From NCBI RefSeq assembly GCF_009651005.1, contig NZ_WHVW01000005.1, positions 124,001 to 188,000 of the forward strand: DNA of 64,000 bases. Reading direction: 5' to 3'. The translations under genes and the position numbers were made by a program. The notes below the pieces were generated by a model. The model searched no databases and was not told the DNA's origin. It saw only the letters and a list, made by a program, of their open reading frames with translations. Source of the stretch: Sporosarcina obsidiansis. GTDB taxonomy: Bacteria > Bacillota > Bacilli > Bacillales_A > Planococcaceae. Positions 18,270-26,717 of this stretch are shown one piece after another. Positions within the stretch are counted from its first letter, which is position 1. Each line of letters opens with the position of its first letter.

Positions 18270-19124
18270 TCATCCTATTGCTAATATGACGCAATGTCCC
18301 GAAGGATCACAGGTGATAAAGTGTGGCTCCTCTTTTCTAACACTAGCCCCCAGCCGTTGTAAATCTGCGACAACTTGAGAACGAACCTCTTCATTTGGAT
18401 AAACAAGTGTAAAGGAATGTAAGCCTACGCTATGAGGTGGAGGCGTTGGTGCTCCAGGTCCATTCCAAGTATTTACAGCGATATGATGATGGTACTTTCC
18501 TGTAGAAAGGAATAGCGCTTGTCCACCATAGCGATTTACCACGTCAAATCCCAGCCCCTTCACATAAAACTCCTCTGTTTTCTCTAGTTCAGCTACATGT
18601 AAATGGATATGCCCCATTACCGCTCCCTTTGCCATTCCTTTCCAAGAACTCTCCAGGCCACCACGCTCCACTAGATTTTCGATATCGAGCGGATCCACTG
18701 TCATCTGGACTTCTTCTCCTTGCCAGATCCATTCAGATGGGGCCCGATCAATGTATATTTCAATTCCATTTCCATCAGGGTCATTGAGATACACTGCCTC
18801 GCTTACTAGATGATCTGCAGAGCCGAATGGGATTCCCTTTTTCATCAAACGTATGACAACATCAGCTAAATCCGATCTTTTCGGCAATAAAATTGCAAAA
18901 TGATATAACCCTGTTGTTCTCCCCTGCTTCCGTATTACATGTTCTGGTTGCTGCAATGACAAAAAACTAGTCGTTCCATCCGCTGTAAGCTTAGCAGTTG
19001 TAGCACTTCTTTCCATCACATCAAAACCAAGTATCTCCTGATAAAACATAAGTGAGCGCTCCAAATCCTCCACTATAATGTTGACATGACCGACAAAAGT
19101 TTTAGGTGCTGAATGAAATTCCAT
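18270..19124 (-). CDS. catE: VOC-family ring-cleaving dioxygenase, CatE-like
   Basis: A 284-residue two-module glyoxalase-fold protein closely resembling B. subtilis CatE (catechol-2,3-dioxygenase). Blocks include VGHVNIIVEDLERS, TGLYHFAILLP, DPDGNGIEIYIDR, MGHIHLHVAEL and YHHHIAVNTWNG, giving the expected His/Glu iron ligands. It detoxifies catechols by extradiol cleavage. The ATG at 19124 follows AGGAGG; the frame reaches 19175 without another ribosome site. A divergent HxlR-family regulator 190 bases away is the likely controller, as in the B. subtilis CatR system. No catD (DoxX) partner is next to it. Confidence 0.88.
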   Translation of the reverse strand: MEFHSAPKTFVGHVNIIVEDLERSLMFYQEILGFDVMERSATTAKLTADGTTSFLSLQQPEHVIRKQGRTTGLYHFAILLPKRSDLADVVIRLMKKGIPFGSADHLVSEAVYLNDPDGNGIEIYIDRAPSEWIWQGEEVQMTVDPLDIENLVERGGLESSWKGMAKGAVMGHIHLHVAELEKTEEFYVKGLGFDVVNRYGGQALFLSTGKYHHHIAVNTWNGPGAPTPPPHSVGLHSFTLVYPNEEVRSQVVADLQRLGASVRKEEPHFITCDPSGHCVILAIG

Positions 19125-19316
19125 AATCGTCCTCCTCGTAATATTTCTTCTACAATAATAGCGCTTATAAAACATGCTAATGAGTGTCCCTTTATTTAAG
19201 TTACTTTATGTAACTAACTATATAATTATTATTAACAAATTGCAAGTAACTATGTATTATTTTATTAGTGAATTATATTTTATGGTATAGTAATATTACA
19301 GTGAGGTGTATACAAT

Positions 19317-19640
19317 ATGAAACCATCATCCATTTGCCCGAAATTTGAAAAAGCAATCTCCCTCCTGAGTCAGAGATGGACTGCTTTGGTCATTTATCAG
19401 CTATTGTCAGGGACTCAGCGGTTTAGCGAAATTCAAGCGGCTGTAGGTATCAGTGGCAAAGTATTATCAGATCGATTAAAGGACCTAGAACAGCAAGGCG
19501 TCGTTAAACGGGAGGTCATTCCGGAAACACCCGTCATGATTCAATACTCCTTAACAGAAAAAGGATATGCCTTGGAACCTGTATTAAAAGAAATTGAGAA
19601 CTGGTCCAGTGCTTGGATGACACTTGAACCTACGAAATAA
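19317..19640 (+). CDS. HxlR-family transcriptional regulator (CatR/YodB-like)
   Basis: A 107-residue winged-helix repressor with the DUF24/HxlR layout: CPKFEKAISLLSQRWTALVI (N-terminal Cys7 plus the first helices), GISGKVLSDRLKDLEQ recognition helix, then the wing and C-terminal dimer helix. The N-terminal Cys is the redox/quinone sensor in YodB and CatR. Its divergent position to catE suggests it represses catE until quinone or catechol stress modifies that Cys. Confidence 0.92.
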   Translation: MKPSSICPKFEKAISLLSQRWTALVIYQLLSGTQRFSEIQAAVGISGKVLSDRLKDLEQQGVVKREVIPETPVMIQYSLTEKGYALEPVLKEIENWSSAWMTLEPTK

Positions 19641-19642
19641 AT

Positions 19643-19682
19643 AGGTACCTGCGCACGAAACAATTTTGCGCGGGTACCTATT
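19643..19682 (+). terminator. Hairpin after the HxlR gene, built from the dispersed repeat
   Basis: ATAGGTACCTGCGCA pairs with TGCGCGGGTACCTAT across a CGAAACAATT loop. It lacks a T-run, so it may be a repeat-derived hairpin rather than a classical terminator. The GGTACCTGCGCACGAAAC arm is the clearest copy of the head of the dispersed repeat consensus. Confidence 0.55.
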
Positions 19683-19826
19683 CACTCCTCCATATCGGAG
19701 ACTATATAGTTATAGCACCACCTAGGAATACAAAAAAGAAGATTGTACTTGATATAAACAGAAATATAAAATTTCTATTGAACACTTTAGTTAGAATAAC
19801 AAAGGGTAATGTATCCCTATTTATTA

Positions 19827-19881
19827 AAGGTTCCTGTGTATGAAACTTTCATGATTGTTTTAACATTCGTGTTTGTTTCTC
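19827..19881. repeat. Dispersed intergenic repeat, copy
   Basis: AAGGTTCCTGTGTATGAAAC, then ATGATTGTTTTAACATTCGT and GTTTGTTTCTCA. It shares both head and tail with the copies at 12851, 13878, 18071 and 51177. Confidence 0.6.
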
Positions 19882-19956
19882 ACACAGATATCGTTTTTAC
19901 CTACACACTTGAACGGCGGCATGAGTTCGGGATTGCTCGGGATTTTTTGTCTATCC

Positions 19957-20604
19957 TTATTCATTATCCCACTTATCTTTAAAAATCAGATCATCCAATG
20001 TTCGTCTTTTCTCCCAATTGGCAGTCTCCAATATAGGCGCTATCGGATAATTCTCCGTGTAGCCAATAGACAAAAGAGCAATGGGTTCAACATGAGGCGG
20101 TATTTCCAAGATATCTCGAACGTCATTCTTCTTATAAAAACTCACCCATCCCATCGCGAGTCCTTCTGCACATGCTGCCAACCACATATTTTGGATGGCA
20201 CAGGCAGTTGACAGAATATCCGTTTCTGGAATGGAGTTGCGACCTAACACATGCGAACCGCCACGCGTAGGATCACATGTTACACAAATAGTAATCGGCG
20301 CTTCCTTCAACCCCTCCACTTTTAGGCCAAGGAATTTCGTCTCTTTCTCCCCTTCGTCTTCATAATGAATAGCTAACGCCCGTCTTTCTTTGTCCGCCGC
20401 CCATGCTAATTTTTCTTTCGTCTCGTTGGATGAAATGACGATGAAATTCCAAGGTTGCATGAATCCGACTGAAGGTGCCTGATGAGCTGCATTCAATATG
20501 TTATGTATCGCGCCTTGAGGAATAGGAGTCGGTAAAAAACTTCGCACATCTCTCCTATTATAAATAACTTTATAGATCGCATCTTTTTCTTCATTTGAAA
20601 ACAT
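19957..20604 (-). CDS. bluB: 5,6-dimethylbenzimidazole synthase BluB
   Basis: A 215-residue flavin-destructase of the nitroreductase fold. Family blocks: IYNRRDVRSFLPTPIP, APSVGFMQPWNFIVI, SHVLGRNSIPETDILSTACA and GMGWVSFY (here AMGWVSFYKKNDV). BluB turns reduced FMN into the lower ligand of vitamin B12. No other cobalamin gene or B12 riboswitch is close, so it may serve salvage or remodelling of corrinoids. AGAGGAGAG precedes the ATG. Confidence 0.93.
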   Translation of the reverse strand: MFSNEEKDAIYKVIYNRRDVRSFLPTPIPQGAIHNILNAAHQAPSVGFMQPWNFIVISSNETKEKLAWAADKERRALAIHYEDEGEKETKFLGLKVEGLKEAPITICVTCDPTRGGSHVLGRNSIPETDILSTACAIQNMWLAACAEGLAMGWVSFYKKNDVRDILEIPPHVEPIALLSIGYTENYPIAPILETANWEKRRTLDDLIFKDKWDNE

Positions 20605-20869
20605 TGACCATCTCTCCTCTGTTCGTATACGGAATCTATCTTCCTAAAAGTTTATAGGTTCTCTCAAATTAATTATAGTAAAGTTATGCAAAAAAAGCAG
20701 GATGTCTGAATACCCTTTCAATGAAACTCCATATGCTATAACCACTATTCTATCATTCATACAAATCATTTGTACCTTGAACATATACCCTAGCTATTTT
20801 TCATCTGGGTACGCGAAGGCTTTAAAACGTTCTATAAGTGCTAAACTGATGATGTCGGAGTGGGTTGCC

Positions 20870-21120
20870 ATGACGGTTCTGATCAAATGTACGAATAGAT
20901 CTCCAAAGGGAAAAGAAATGTTCTTCAAGTCTGAAGAAATGTCGGCAGAACAGGTAGTTTTAATTGCTGAGGATTTAGAAAAGACTGATCGTTCAAAGCG
21001 AATAATGTTCATTGATTAGCATGACAGTTCGTGGTGACTTAAGGAAGTGAAGGCTATATGTAAGGGATCGAGACGGGGCCGCATAATATCATCGTCTATT
21101 TCGATGGCGGATTCGACTAG
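20870..21120 (+). pseudogene. Small conserved protein, disrupted by two stops and a frameshift
   Basis: The ATG at 20870 follows GGAG. It opens MTVLIKCTNRSPKGKEMFF and runs to KRIMFID, then meets TAG (21017-21019). In the same phase there are HDSSW, a TGA, and LKEVKAICKG; the ending IETGPHNIIVYFDGGFD then needs a one-base shift to reach the TAG at 21118. The 251-base span is one base short of 84 codons. The rebuilt 83-residue protein has the look of a small conserved Bacillales protein of unknown function. Substitution stops as well as the indel argue for real decay. Confidence 0.7.
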
Positions 21121-21181
21121 TGTGTTGCTTGTCTCCATTAGTTTGCATAATAAAAAAATGTCAAACCGCCTTCAAAATAAC

Positions 21182-21215
21182 AAAAAACACCAACTCCCAA
21201 ATAGGAAGTTGATGC
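21182..21215 (-). terminator. Terminator of the molybdenum hydroxylase operon
   Basis: On the minus strand CATCAACTTCC pairs with GGGAGTTGGTG over an ATTTA-type loop (11 pairs with two G-U) and is followed by six T residues. It lies below the last remnant gene of the operon. Confidence 0.75.
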
Positions 21216-21416
21216 TTTAAATCTATTGAGCAGCTGTATTTCATATAGCCTATATCAGGCATTCTGGATGCGCTTGCTTGTTCTTGCCACTAACAATGCC
21301 CCTGTCTAATTCAGAATTGCCTTTGGATCTGACCTATTATAATCAGTACCATTCTTCCTTACTTACACTTTGGAAGTCACTTTAAGCGCCCATTTCATAC
21401 GGCTCAACAGCATATT
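21216..21416. other. Intergenic stretch below the hydroxylase operon
   Basis: Minus-strand translation gives short coding-like runs (for example RSDPKAILN and GALLVARTSKRIQNA) broken by stops. They could be the tail of a decayed gene, but no family was recognised. Confidence 0.3.
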
Positions 21417-21639
21417 TCATGTCAACTCACCTGTCATATTAAAAATTTGCAAATTAAATACAGGTCGCTTTTGATCTGAAAAGCTTTCCCACTGATCCGC
21501 TACGTATTTTAAATCTGTTGCTTTAATTAAAGCTATATCTGTATCTTCTTCAAAAAAAGCTTTTAATTTTTGAGCCTGCTGATTCTTAAATATCTACTTC
21601 GTTGATTTCAGATGAATCATTCACTGCAAAAATTATCAT
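21417..21639 (-). pseudogene. Small frameshifted gene at the operon end
   Basis: Immediately after the stop of the 74-residue gene, an ATG at 21639 opens MIIFAVNDSSEINEVDI and meets TAA. Dropping one base there joins it to KNQQAQKLKAFFEED, then TDLKYVADQWESFSDQ, ending at a TGA at 21417. The span of 223 bases is one more than 74 codons. The ~73-residue product is unknown; its position suggests it was the last gene of the hydroxylase operon. Confidence 0.55.
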
Positions 21640-21641
21640 AT

Positions 21642-21866
21642 TCATACAATCTGACGCAAACTAGCATTTCGCTCTTCTCTTACTTCTTCAGAAGCCAAAT
21701 CATACTTCTTCAGTAAATGAAATATATCATTCAATGTTGTCTGATCTAATGAATCATCCAAAAACCGTTGGCATTTGCCGAATAGTTCTTGTGGAAGGAA
21801 TGATTGTTGTTCTTCTAATTTCTTGCGCACATCTTCAAGTGTGTGGTCAATTGTACACCTACTCAT
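21642..21866 (-). CDS. Small protein in the molybdenum hydroxylase operon
   Basis: A 74-residue, mostly helical acidic protein (LEDVRKKLEEQQSFLPQELF, then FLDDSLDQTTLNDIFHLLKKYD). It overlaps the end of the cytidylyltransferase gene by eight bases and has a GAGGGG ribosome site, so it is co-translated with the cofactor genes. I do not recognise a family; a role in the operon (for example as a small partner protein) is only inferred from position. Confidence 0.7.
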   Translation of the reverse strand: MSRCTIDHTLEDVRKKLEEQQSFLPQELFGKCQRFLDDSLDQTTLNDIFHLLKKYDLASEEVREERNASLRQIV

Positions 21867-22485
21867 GATATCCCCTCCATCTTCTTTTTGCCTCTACATA
21901 ATCCTCCGGTGAATCCACATCCATCAAAATCCCCTCGTCCTCCACCTCAAGAAGAATGTGGTGAGGTATACGCTTCATGATTGATTTCCCACCAGTATCG
22001 CCTTGTAGTTGTGCAAAGTGATGTCTATTTATATTCCCAAAAAACACGGGATGTCCTGGAACTTCTTTATACGTTGGACGGATGACGAAGGATTCTCCAT
22101 ATTCCTTCAGACGATCTACACCTGTTTGATAAATCAAACGAATCGTTTCATCTGAAATAAAGGGAAGATCGCCAAGAAACACCATTGCATGTGAATGATG
22201 TTCCTTCAAACTTACAATTCCCGTCTTTAATGATGAACTTTGTCCAGTAAGATACGCTTCATTCTCTATCCAACGAAACCGCTCATTTTTGATAGAAATC
22301 TTCTCTTTAATCGCTTTGGCTTCGTGACCAATGACTGCAATTACTTCTGAAAAATCTTCATCTACTAAACGGTGGATCGTACGTTCTAAGAGTGATTGCT
22401 CTCCCAAAGGAAGTAGTTGTTTTGGTTTTCCCATTCTACTAGATGTTCCAGCAGCAAGAATAATTGCGCATATAGATGGTTTCAT
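21859..22485 (-). CDS. Molybdenum cofactor cytidylyltransferase (MocA/PucB-like)
   Basis: A 208-residue MobA-like NTP transferase. LAAGTSSRMGKPKQLLPLG is the nucleotide-binding signature, VFLGDLPFIS holds the metal-binding Asp, and PGHPVFFG and DVDSPEDY complete the pattern. Xanthine dehydrogenase-family enzymes use MCD, made by this CTP-dependent reaction, so it matures the cofactor of the large subunit encoded upstream. B. subtilis PucB is the closest named relative by layout. Confidence 0.9.
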   Translation of the reverse strand: MKPSICAIILAAGTSSRMGKPKQLLPLGEQSLLERTIHRLVDEDFSEVIAVIGHEAKAIKEKISIKNERFRWIENEAYLTGQSSSLKTGIVSLKEHHSHAMVFLGDLPFISDETIRLIYQTGVDRLKEYGESFVIRPTYKEVPGHPVFFGNINRHHFAQLQGDTGGKSIMKRIPHHILLEVEDEGILMDVDSPEDYVEAKRRWRGYHE

Positions 22486-22518
22486 TATGCATCCTTTCTT
22501 ACCTCAAAATAGAACTGG

Positions 22519-23319
22519 TTACTTGTTATGAATATATTCCGCTCCTTGCAAGAATCCGCCCGTATGTCCATTTTTAATGGCAATTATTTCTGCTAATATA
22601 CTGATTGCAATTTCTTCGGGTGAACTAGCTCCGATATCCAAGCCAATTGGGCTAAATAAGCGGCTAAGTTGATTGTCTGAAAAAACAATGCCATCTTCTT
22701 TTAGTGCATCCAACATACGGTCTCTTCTTGAACGTGGTCCTAGAAGCCCTACGTAAGGTGCTTGTGAATTTAATACAAACTCTAGTGTTTTTTGATCTTT
22801 TTCTAAGTGGTGATTCATCACAATGATATATGTTCGATTACCTATTTTAACTTTCTCATGATAACCATCTTCATTTGTAACAATTATTTTCGCACCCGGA
22901 AAGCGTTCTTCACTATTATAAAAGGCTCTAGAGTCGACGACAGTGGTTCGTAGTCCAAGTGATACACTGTAATTTGCGACTGGAATAGCATCATGTCCAG
23001 CACCAAAAATGATAAGATCTACTGGCGGTATGTACACGTCGATAAAGATACTGATTTCTTGTTGATCCGACAAGACAAATGTATGCGTTTCTGATTTTGG
23101 TTTTTTTTCACTTAATTTTTGATTCGCTAATGCTATAATTTTTGCGTTAATTGTCTTATCACCTAGATCACCAATGGTTACACCTTCACTAGAAATGAAC
23201 ATACGGCCTGATTCTTGATTCGCTAAGGGTGACTCTGTTTGTAAAATCGTTGCCAGTACGCAAGCCTTTTCTGCTTCTACACTTGCAAGCCAAGCTTCAA
23301 ATGCCGATTGTTTAGCCAT
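22519..23319 (-). CDS. XdhC-family cofactor-insertion protein (two-domain)
   Basis: A 266-residue protein with an N-terminal XdhC/CoxI-like part (KACVLATILQTESP) and a C-terminal Rossmann domain (DLIIFGAGHDAIPVANYSVS, VVDSRAFYNSEERFP, GLLGPRSRRDRM, LDIGASSPEEIAISILAEI). XdhC proteins hold the molybdenum cofactor, promote its sulfuration and insert it into the apo-hydroxylase. It is the second XdhC-type gene in the operon. Confidence 0.9.
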   Translation of the reverse strand: MAKQSAFEAWLASVEAEKACVLATILQTESPLANQESGRMFISSEGVTIGDLGDKTINAKIIALANQKLSEKKPKSETHTFVLSDQQEISIFIDVYIPPVDLIIFGAGHDAIPVANYSVSLGLRTTVVDSRAFYNSEERFPGAKIIVTNEDGYHEKVKIGNRTYIIVMNHHLEKDQKTLEFVLNSQAPYVGLLGPRSRRDRMLDALKEDGIVFSDNQLSRLFSPIGLDIGASSPEEIAISILAEIIAIKNGHTGGFLQGAEYIHNK

Positions 23320-23346
23320 AAGATTCCCTTCCTTTACTTTCTGATT

Positions 23347-23667
23347 TCATGAAACAGGTTCAATATAAATTTCGACTTTACCAGGGCACCCTAAACCTAG
23401 CCCCCAAACAAGATCTTCATCCATGTCATACATTTTCAAAACAGGTGTACCTGATTCGATCACTTGTTTTGCGACTTCTGCAACGTCTGATTCAAGACAG
23501 CCGCCAGAAATCATACCTGTTCTATTTTCATCCTCATCAATAAGCATCTTTGCACCTTCCCTTCGGTATGCCGATCCAAAGACACGGACAACTGTTGCCA
23601 ATGCGGATTTTTTTTGTATTTCTTTTGTTTTGGCTAACGCTTTATATACTAGAGCATTCTCTTGCAT
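23347..23667 (-). CDS. XdhC/CoxI N-terminal-domain protein
   Basis: A 106-residue protein equal to the CoxI domain alone: KKSALATVVRVFGSAYRREG, a DENRTGMISGGCLESDVAEVA core and CPGKVEIYIEP at the C terminus. The GGCLE Cys is the conserved one thought to contact the cofactor. Start chosen at the ATG 23667, eight bases after GGAGG; an upstream GTG at 23676 is inside the ribosome site. Together with the downstream two-domain XdhC it gives a split or duplicated chaperone. Confidence 0.85.
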   Translation of the reverse strand: MQENALVYKALAKTKEIQKKSALATVVRVFGSAYRREGAKMLIDEDENRTGMISGGCLESDVAEVAKQVIESGTPVLKMYDMDEDLVWGLGLGCPGKVEIYIEPVS

Positions 23668-23672
23668 TCCAT

Positions 23673-24863
23673 TCACCTCCGAATTTGTACCTGATGAGCT
23701 AGTTGTTGAAAGGATGAAGCCGTTGTTACTGCTGAAAATAAATCAATATATGGAAGTGCAGTTTGCATACCTCTTGCAATTGGCTCGTAGCCTTCAATAT
23801 TAAGTAATGGATTCAGCCAAATAACTGCTGATGTACGTTGATGAATCTCTTTCATAGCAGATTGGAGGTGATCAATTGCACCAGCATCCAATCCATCGCT
23901 TGCAATAAATACGATTGTATTTTTCTTTACATACATCCCGTATTGTTGAACGAACGAGTAGAGAGACTCCCCTATGCAGGTACCCCCACCCCACTCATTT
24001 CTTTTGATCGTAAGCACCGGAAATTCATCCTGTTTTGTTCGTTTGAATTGATCCGTCACACGTCGTAATTTTGTGGAAAAAAGAAATACTTCCACATTAT
24101 TTGTACACTTTGTCATCGCATAAGCAAATTGTAAAAAAGGTTCCGCGTAGGCAGACATCGAACGGCTACTGTCGCAAAGTAGAATGAAATTGGCTTTTTC
24201 TTTTGTAGGACCAGTCCATACAGGTTTTATCGGATAGCCTCCCAGTTGGATACTTTGTCGTAACGTTCGCCTGATATCGAATTTCGACCCGTTTTTCATA
24301 ACTTTATAGCGTCTTAAACGCTTTAAATTAATTTGTTGAACAAATGTTTTCGCAGCCTTTTCCATTGTTTCGAACTGAGCAGAGGAAATAGATGCCTGGA
24401 TGTCTTGCTCATCTTTATTCATCAAATTCGTAGCAGTCCATATGGCCATCTTCTTTTGTTCTTTTCCAGAATTCTCATCTGTTATTTGGTCTTGACGTGC
24501 GCTGTTTATTGAAGGACTAGTTGAGGATTTTTCTTTAGACTCAACGGTGCGATTCACTTCGTTCGTTTCCTCATTCTTTCTTTTTTTCTCAGTAAGAACA
24601 TGAAGGAGATCTTCAGTTTGTTGATCCTGATTATTATTTAAAAAGAACTTTATGAATGCATGATCGAAAGTTTCCTGCTCTGCCCTACTCGAACAAAGTA
24701 CAATTCGCAGTGCTAACCTAAATTGTTGAATATCTGATATATCAATAAATTCAAGTGCTCGTAGGCCATCGCTCATTTCTTTTGTACCGATCAAAAACTT
24801 TTTTTCTCGTAAATAGCGAAAAAATAATAACAAATGGATAGAAAGTTTTTCGGATTGTATCAT
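23673..24863 (-). CDS. VWA-domain protein, CoxE-like
   Basis: A 396-residue protein whose C-terminal half is a von Willebrand factor A domain with a MIDAS-like DSSRSMS (LLCDSSRSMSAYAEPFLQFA) and a GGGTCIGESL block. The middle (residues 110-150) is low-complexity and charged. CoxE proteins pair with the MoxR-type CoxD ATPase to mature the metal centre of molybdenum hydroxylases. The MoxR gene lies directly upstream. Confidence 0.88.
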   Translation of the reverse strand: MIQSEKLSIHLLLFFRYLREKKFLIGTKEMSDGLRALEFIDISDIQQFRLALRIVLCSSRAEQETFDHAFIKFFLNNNQDQQTEDLLHVLTEKKRKNEETNEVNRTVESKEKSSTSPSINSARQDQITDENSGKEQKKMAIWTATNLMNKDEQDIQASISSAQFETMEKAAKTFVQQINLKRLRRYKVMKNGSKFDIRRTLRQSIQLGGYPIKPVWTGPTKEKANFILLCDSSRSMSAYAEPFLQFAYAMTKCTNNVEVFLFSTKLRRVTDQFKRTKQDEFPVLTIKRNEWGGGTCIGESLYSFVQQYGMYVKKNTIVFIASDGLDAGAIDHLQSAMKEIHQRTSAVIWLNPLLNIEGYEPIARGMQTALPYIDLFSAVTTASSFQQLAHQVQIRR

Positions 24864-24896
24864 TAAGGTGCCTCCTTTGCTACTTGAATAAGCATA

Positions 24897-25769
24897 TCAA
24901 CGCAAGAGTGTACCTTGTTGGAGCTCCTTATCAACTGTGTCCCAATCATCTTGATTTTTCAAAAAGCATCCAAGTGTTTCTTGAATCGTTTCTTTATTCA
25001 ACTCGCTTCGATGCATGGAGATGAGTGCTTGTGCCCAATCCAAACTTTCCGCAACGCCCGGAATTTTCTGAAGTGGCATTTGACGAATTCTTTCCATTAA
25101 CTTCGCGATTTGAATGGCTAAACTTTTGTCGATCTCGGGAAGACGAGCTTGAAGAATCTCTGTTTCTTTTTTGAAATCTGGATAAGAAACCCATTGATAG
25201 AGACAGCGTCTACGAAGCGCATCACTAAGCTCACGTGTTCTGTTGGAAGTTAAAATAACATAAGGACGATGTTTTGCCTTGATTGTTCCTAGTTCTGGAA
25301 TTGTAATTTGAAACTCTGCTAGTGCTTCAAGAAGAAACGCTTCAAATGCTTCATCGGCACGATCCACTTCATCAATTAATAAAACTGGTGGAGCCTCTTC
25401 TTCCATAAACGCCTCTAAAATAGGGCGAGTCAAGAGAAATTCTTTCCCGAAGATATCCTCTTCCCTTTTCTCTAACGATGCTTCGCTGTTTTCAGTCAGA
25501 CGAATATGAAGCATTTGTTTGGCATAATTCCATTCATACAGTGCATTGTTCACATCTAATCCTTCATAACATTGGAGGCGGATTAACTTTGTATTCAAAG
25601 ATTTCGCTAAGACTTTTGCAATTTCAGTCTTTCCTACGCCTGCTGGTCCTTCCACCAATAATGGTTTCTGAAGGGATTTGACAAGATGTAAAGCTGTTAA
25701 AATGGGTTGGTCTGTAATATAGCCATGATCCTCAAAAATTGCCTCTAGTGAATTGTTGTGTTCCTTCAT
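24897..25769 (-). CDS. MoxR-type AAA+ ATPase, CoxD-like
   Basis: A 290-residue AAA+ chaperone with Walker A GPAGVGKTE (41-49), Walker B VLLIDEVDRAD, sensor 1 YVILTSNRTRELSDALRRRC and its arginine finger region. It is expected to act with the CoxE VWA protein on the cofactor or sulfuration step of the hydroxylase. The ATG at 25769 follows GGAGTGG; the frame starts five codons earlier. It lies just below a hairpin that could separate it from the structural genes. Confidence 0.9.
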   Translation of the reverse strand: MKEHNNSLEAIFEDHGYITDQPILTALHLVKSLQKPLLVEGPAGVGKTEIAKVLAKSLNTKLIRLQCYEGLDVNNALYEWNYAKQMLHIRLTENSEASLEKREEDIFGKEFLLTRPILEAFMEEEAPPVLLIDEVDRADEAFEAFLLEALAEFQITIPELGTIKAKHRPYVILTSNRTRELSDALRRRCLYQWVSYPDFKKETEILQARLPEIDKSLAIQIAKLMERIRQMPLQKIPGVAESLDWAQALISMHRSELNKETIQETLGCFLKNQDDWDTVDKELQQGTLLR

Positions 25770-25802
25770 GCCAACCACTCCCATTGATACGTATGTCTTA
25801 AT

Positions 25803-25847
25803 TTAAAAAAGGATTGGAAGTTCATGATGAAGTCTCATGAACTTTCC
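25803..25847 (-). terminator. Intra-operon hairpin, possible attenuator
   Basis: On the minus strand GGAAAGTTCATGA pairs with TCATGAACTTCC (one bulged base) over a seven-base loop, then ATCCTTTTTT follows. It sits between the FAD subunit gene and the MoxR gene, so partial termination or mRNA processing could lower expression of the maturation genes relative to the enzyme subunits. Confidence 0.6.
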
Positions 25848-25859
25848 AAAACTATTTAC

Positions 25860-26717
25860 TTAAAGCAACACTGATTTTAGTGCACGTGCAGTGTATACTT
25901 TGCTCAAATTTTCACGATATTGTTCAGATGCGAAAAGATCGCTACCCATTTCTCCATCTGTAGTGGCTAATTCTGAAGCAGCTTGAATCACTTCTTCGGA
26001 TACTTTTTGACCGACAAGCGCTTCTTCTACAGCCCTTGCCCTGTAAGATACCTCACCGACGCCTGTAATTCCAACTCGGGCATAATCAATTACACCGTCC
26101 TCATTCACACCGGTAACAGCAGCAACTCCTACTACTGGATAACCTGTTGCATGGTGAAAGAACTTCAGATACGTTGACTTTGCATGAGACGGTGGTATTT
26201 CAAAGCTAACAGCCGTTACAATACTATTTTCAGGTAGTAGTGTAATAAGTGGTCCAAGTGTAAAACCATCAACACTCATTGCCTCCATACCATCTTCACC
26301 CTCAATGATCAGCTCCGCATCAAGAGCTAACGCTGGAGCAGGTAAGTCAGCTACTGGATCACCATGGGCAATATTGCCTCCGATTGTACCACGGTTCCTA
26401 ATTTGAATATCTCCAATTTGGCTAGCGGCTTCCGCTAGAACCGGAATATTTTGCTTGACGATAGGATCGTTGGCAACTTCATAATGCGTTGTCATTGCAC
26501 CTACAATTACTCGATCGTCTTCTATTTTTACGCCTTTCAATTCGGCAATACGGCTGATGTCAACCAATTTTCCCGGTTCTGTAATTCTAAACTTCATAAT
26601 AGGAAGTAGACTATGACCTCCTGCGATAATTTTTGCTTCGCCATTGCTGTCCTGCAAAAGTTCAATTGCCTGTTTTACTGAGTCTGCACGAACGTAATCG
26701 AATTGAGTAGGTATCAA
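25860..26717 (-). CDS. Molybdenum hydroxylase FAD-binding subunit (CoxM-like)
   Basis: A 285-residue FAD-binding subunit of the xanthine dehydrogenase/CO dehydrogenase family. KIIAGGHSLLPIMKFR is the first FAD pyrophosphate loop and TIGGNIAHGDPVADLPAPALAL the second. It passes electrons from the FeS subunit to the final acceptor. The TTG start overlaps the large-subunit stop by four bases, which argues for translational coupling. Confidence 0.92.
   Translation of the reverse strand: MIPTQFDYVRADSVKQAIELLQDSNGEAKIIAGGHSLLPIMKFRITEPGKLVDISRIAELKGVKIEDDRVIVGAMTTHYEVANDPIVKQNIPVLAEAASQIGDIQIRNRGTIGGNIAHGDPVADLPAPALALDAELIIEGEDGMEAMSVDGFTLGPLITLLPENSIVTAVSFEIPPSHAKSTYLKFFHHATGYPVVGVAAVTGVNEDGVIDYARVGITGVGEVSYRARAVEEALVGQKVSEEVIQAASELATTDGEMGSDLFASEQYRENLSKVYTARALKSVLL

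Noticed and set aside
20794-21012. 72-codon minus-strand frame opposite the 20870 pseudogene
   Set aside because: The plus strand has a ribosome site and conserved-looking protein sequence that continues beyond this frame; the minus frame is its shadow.
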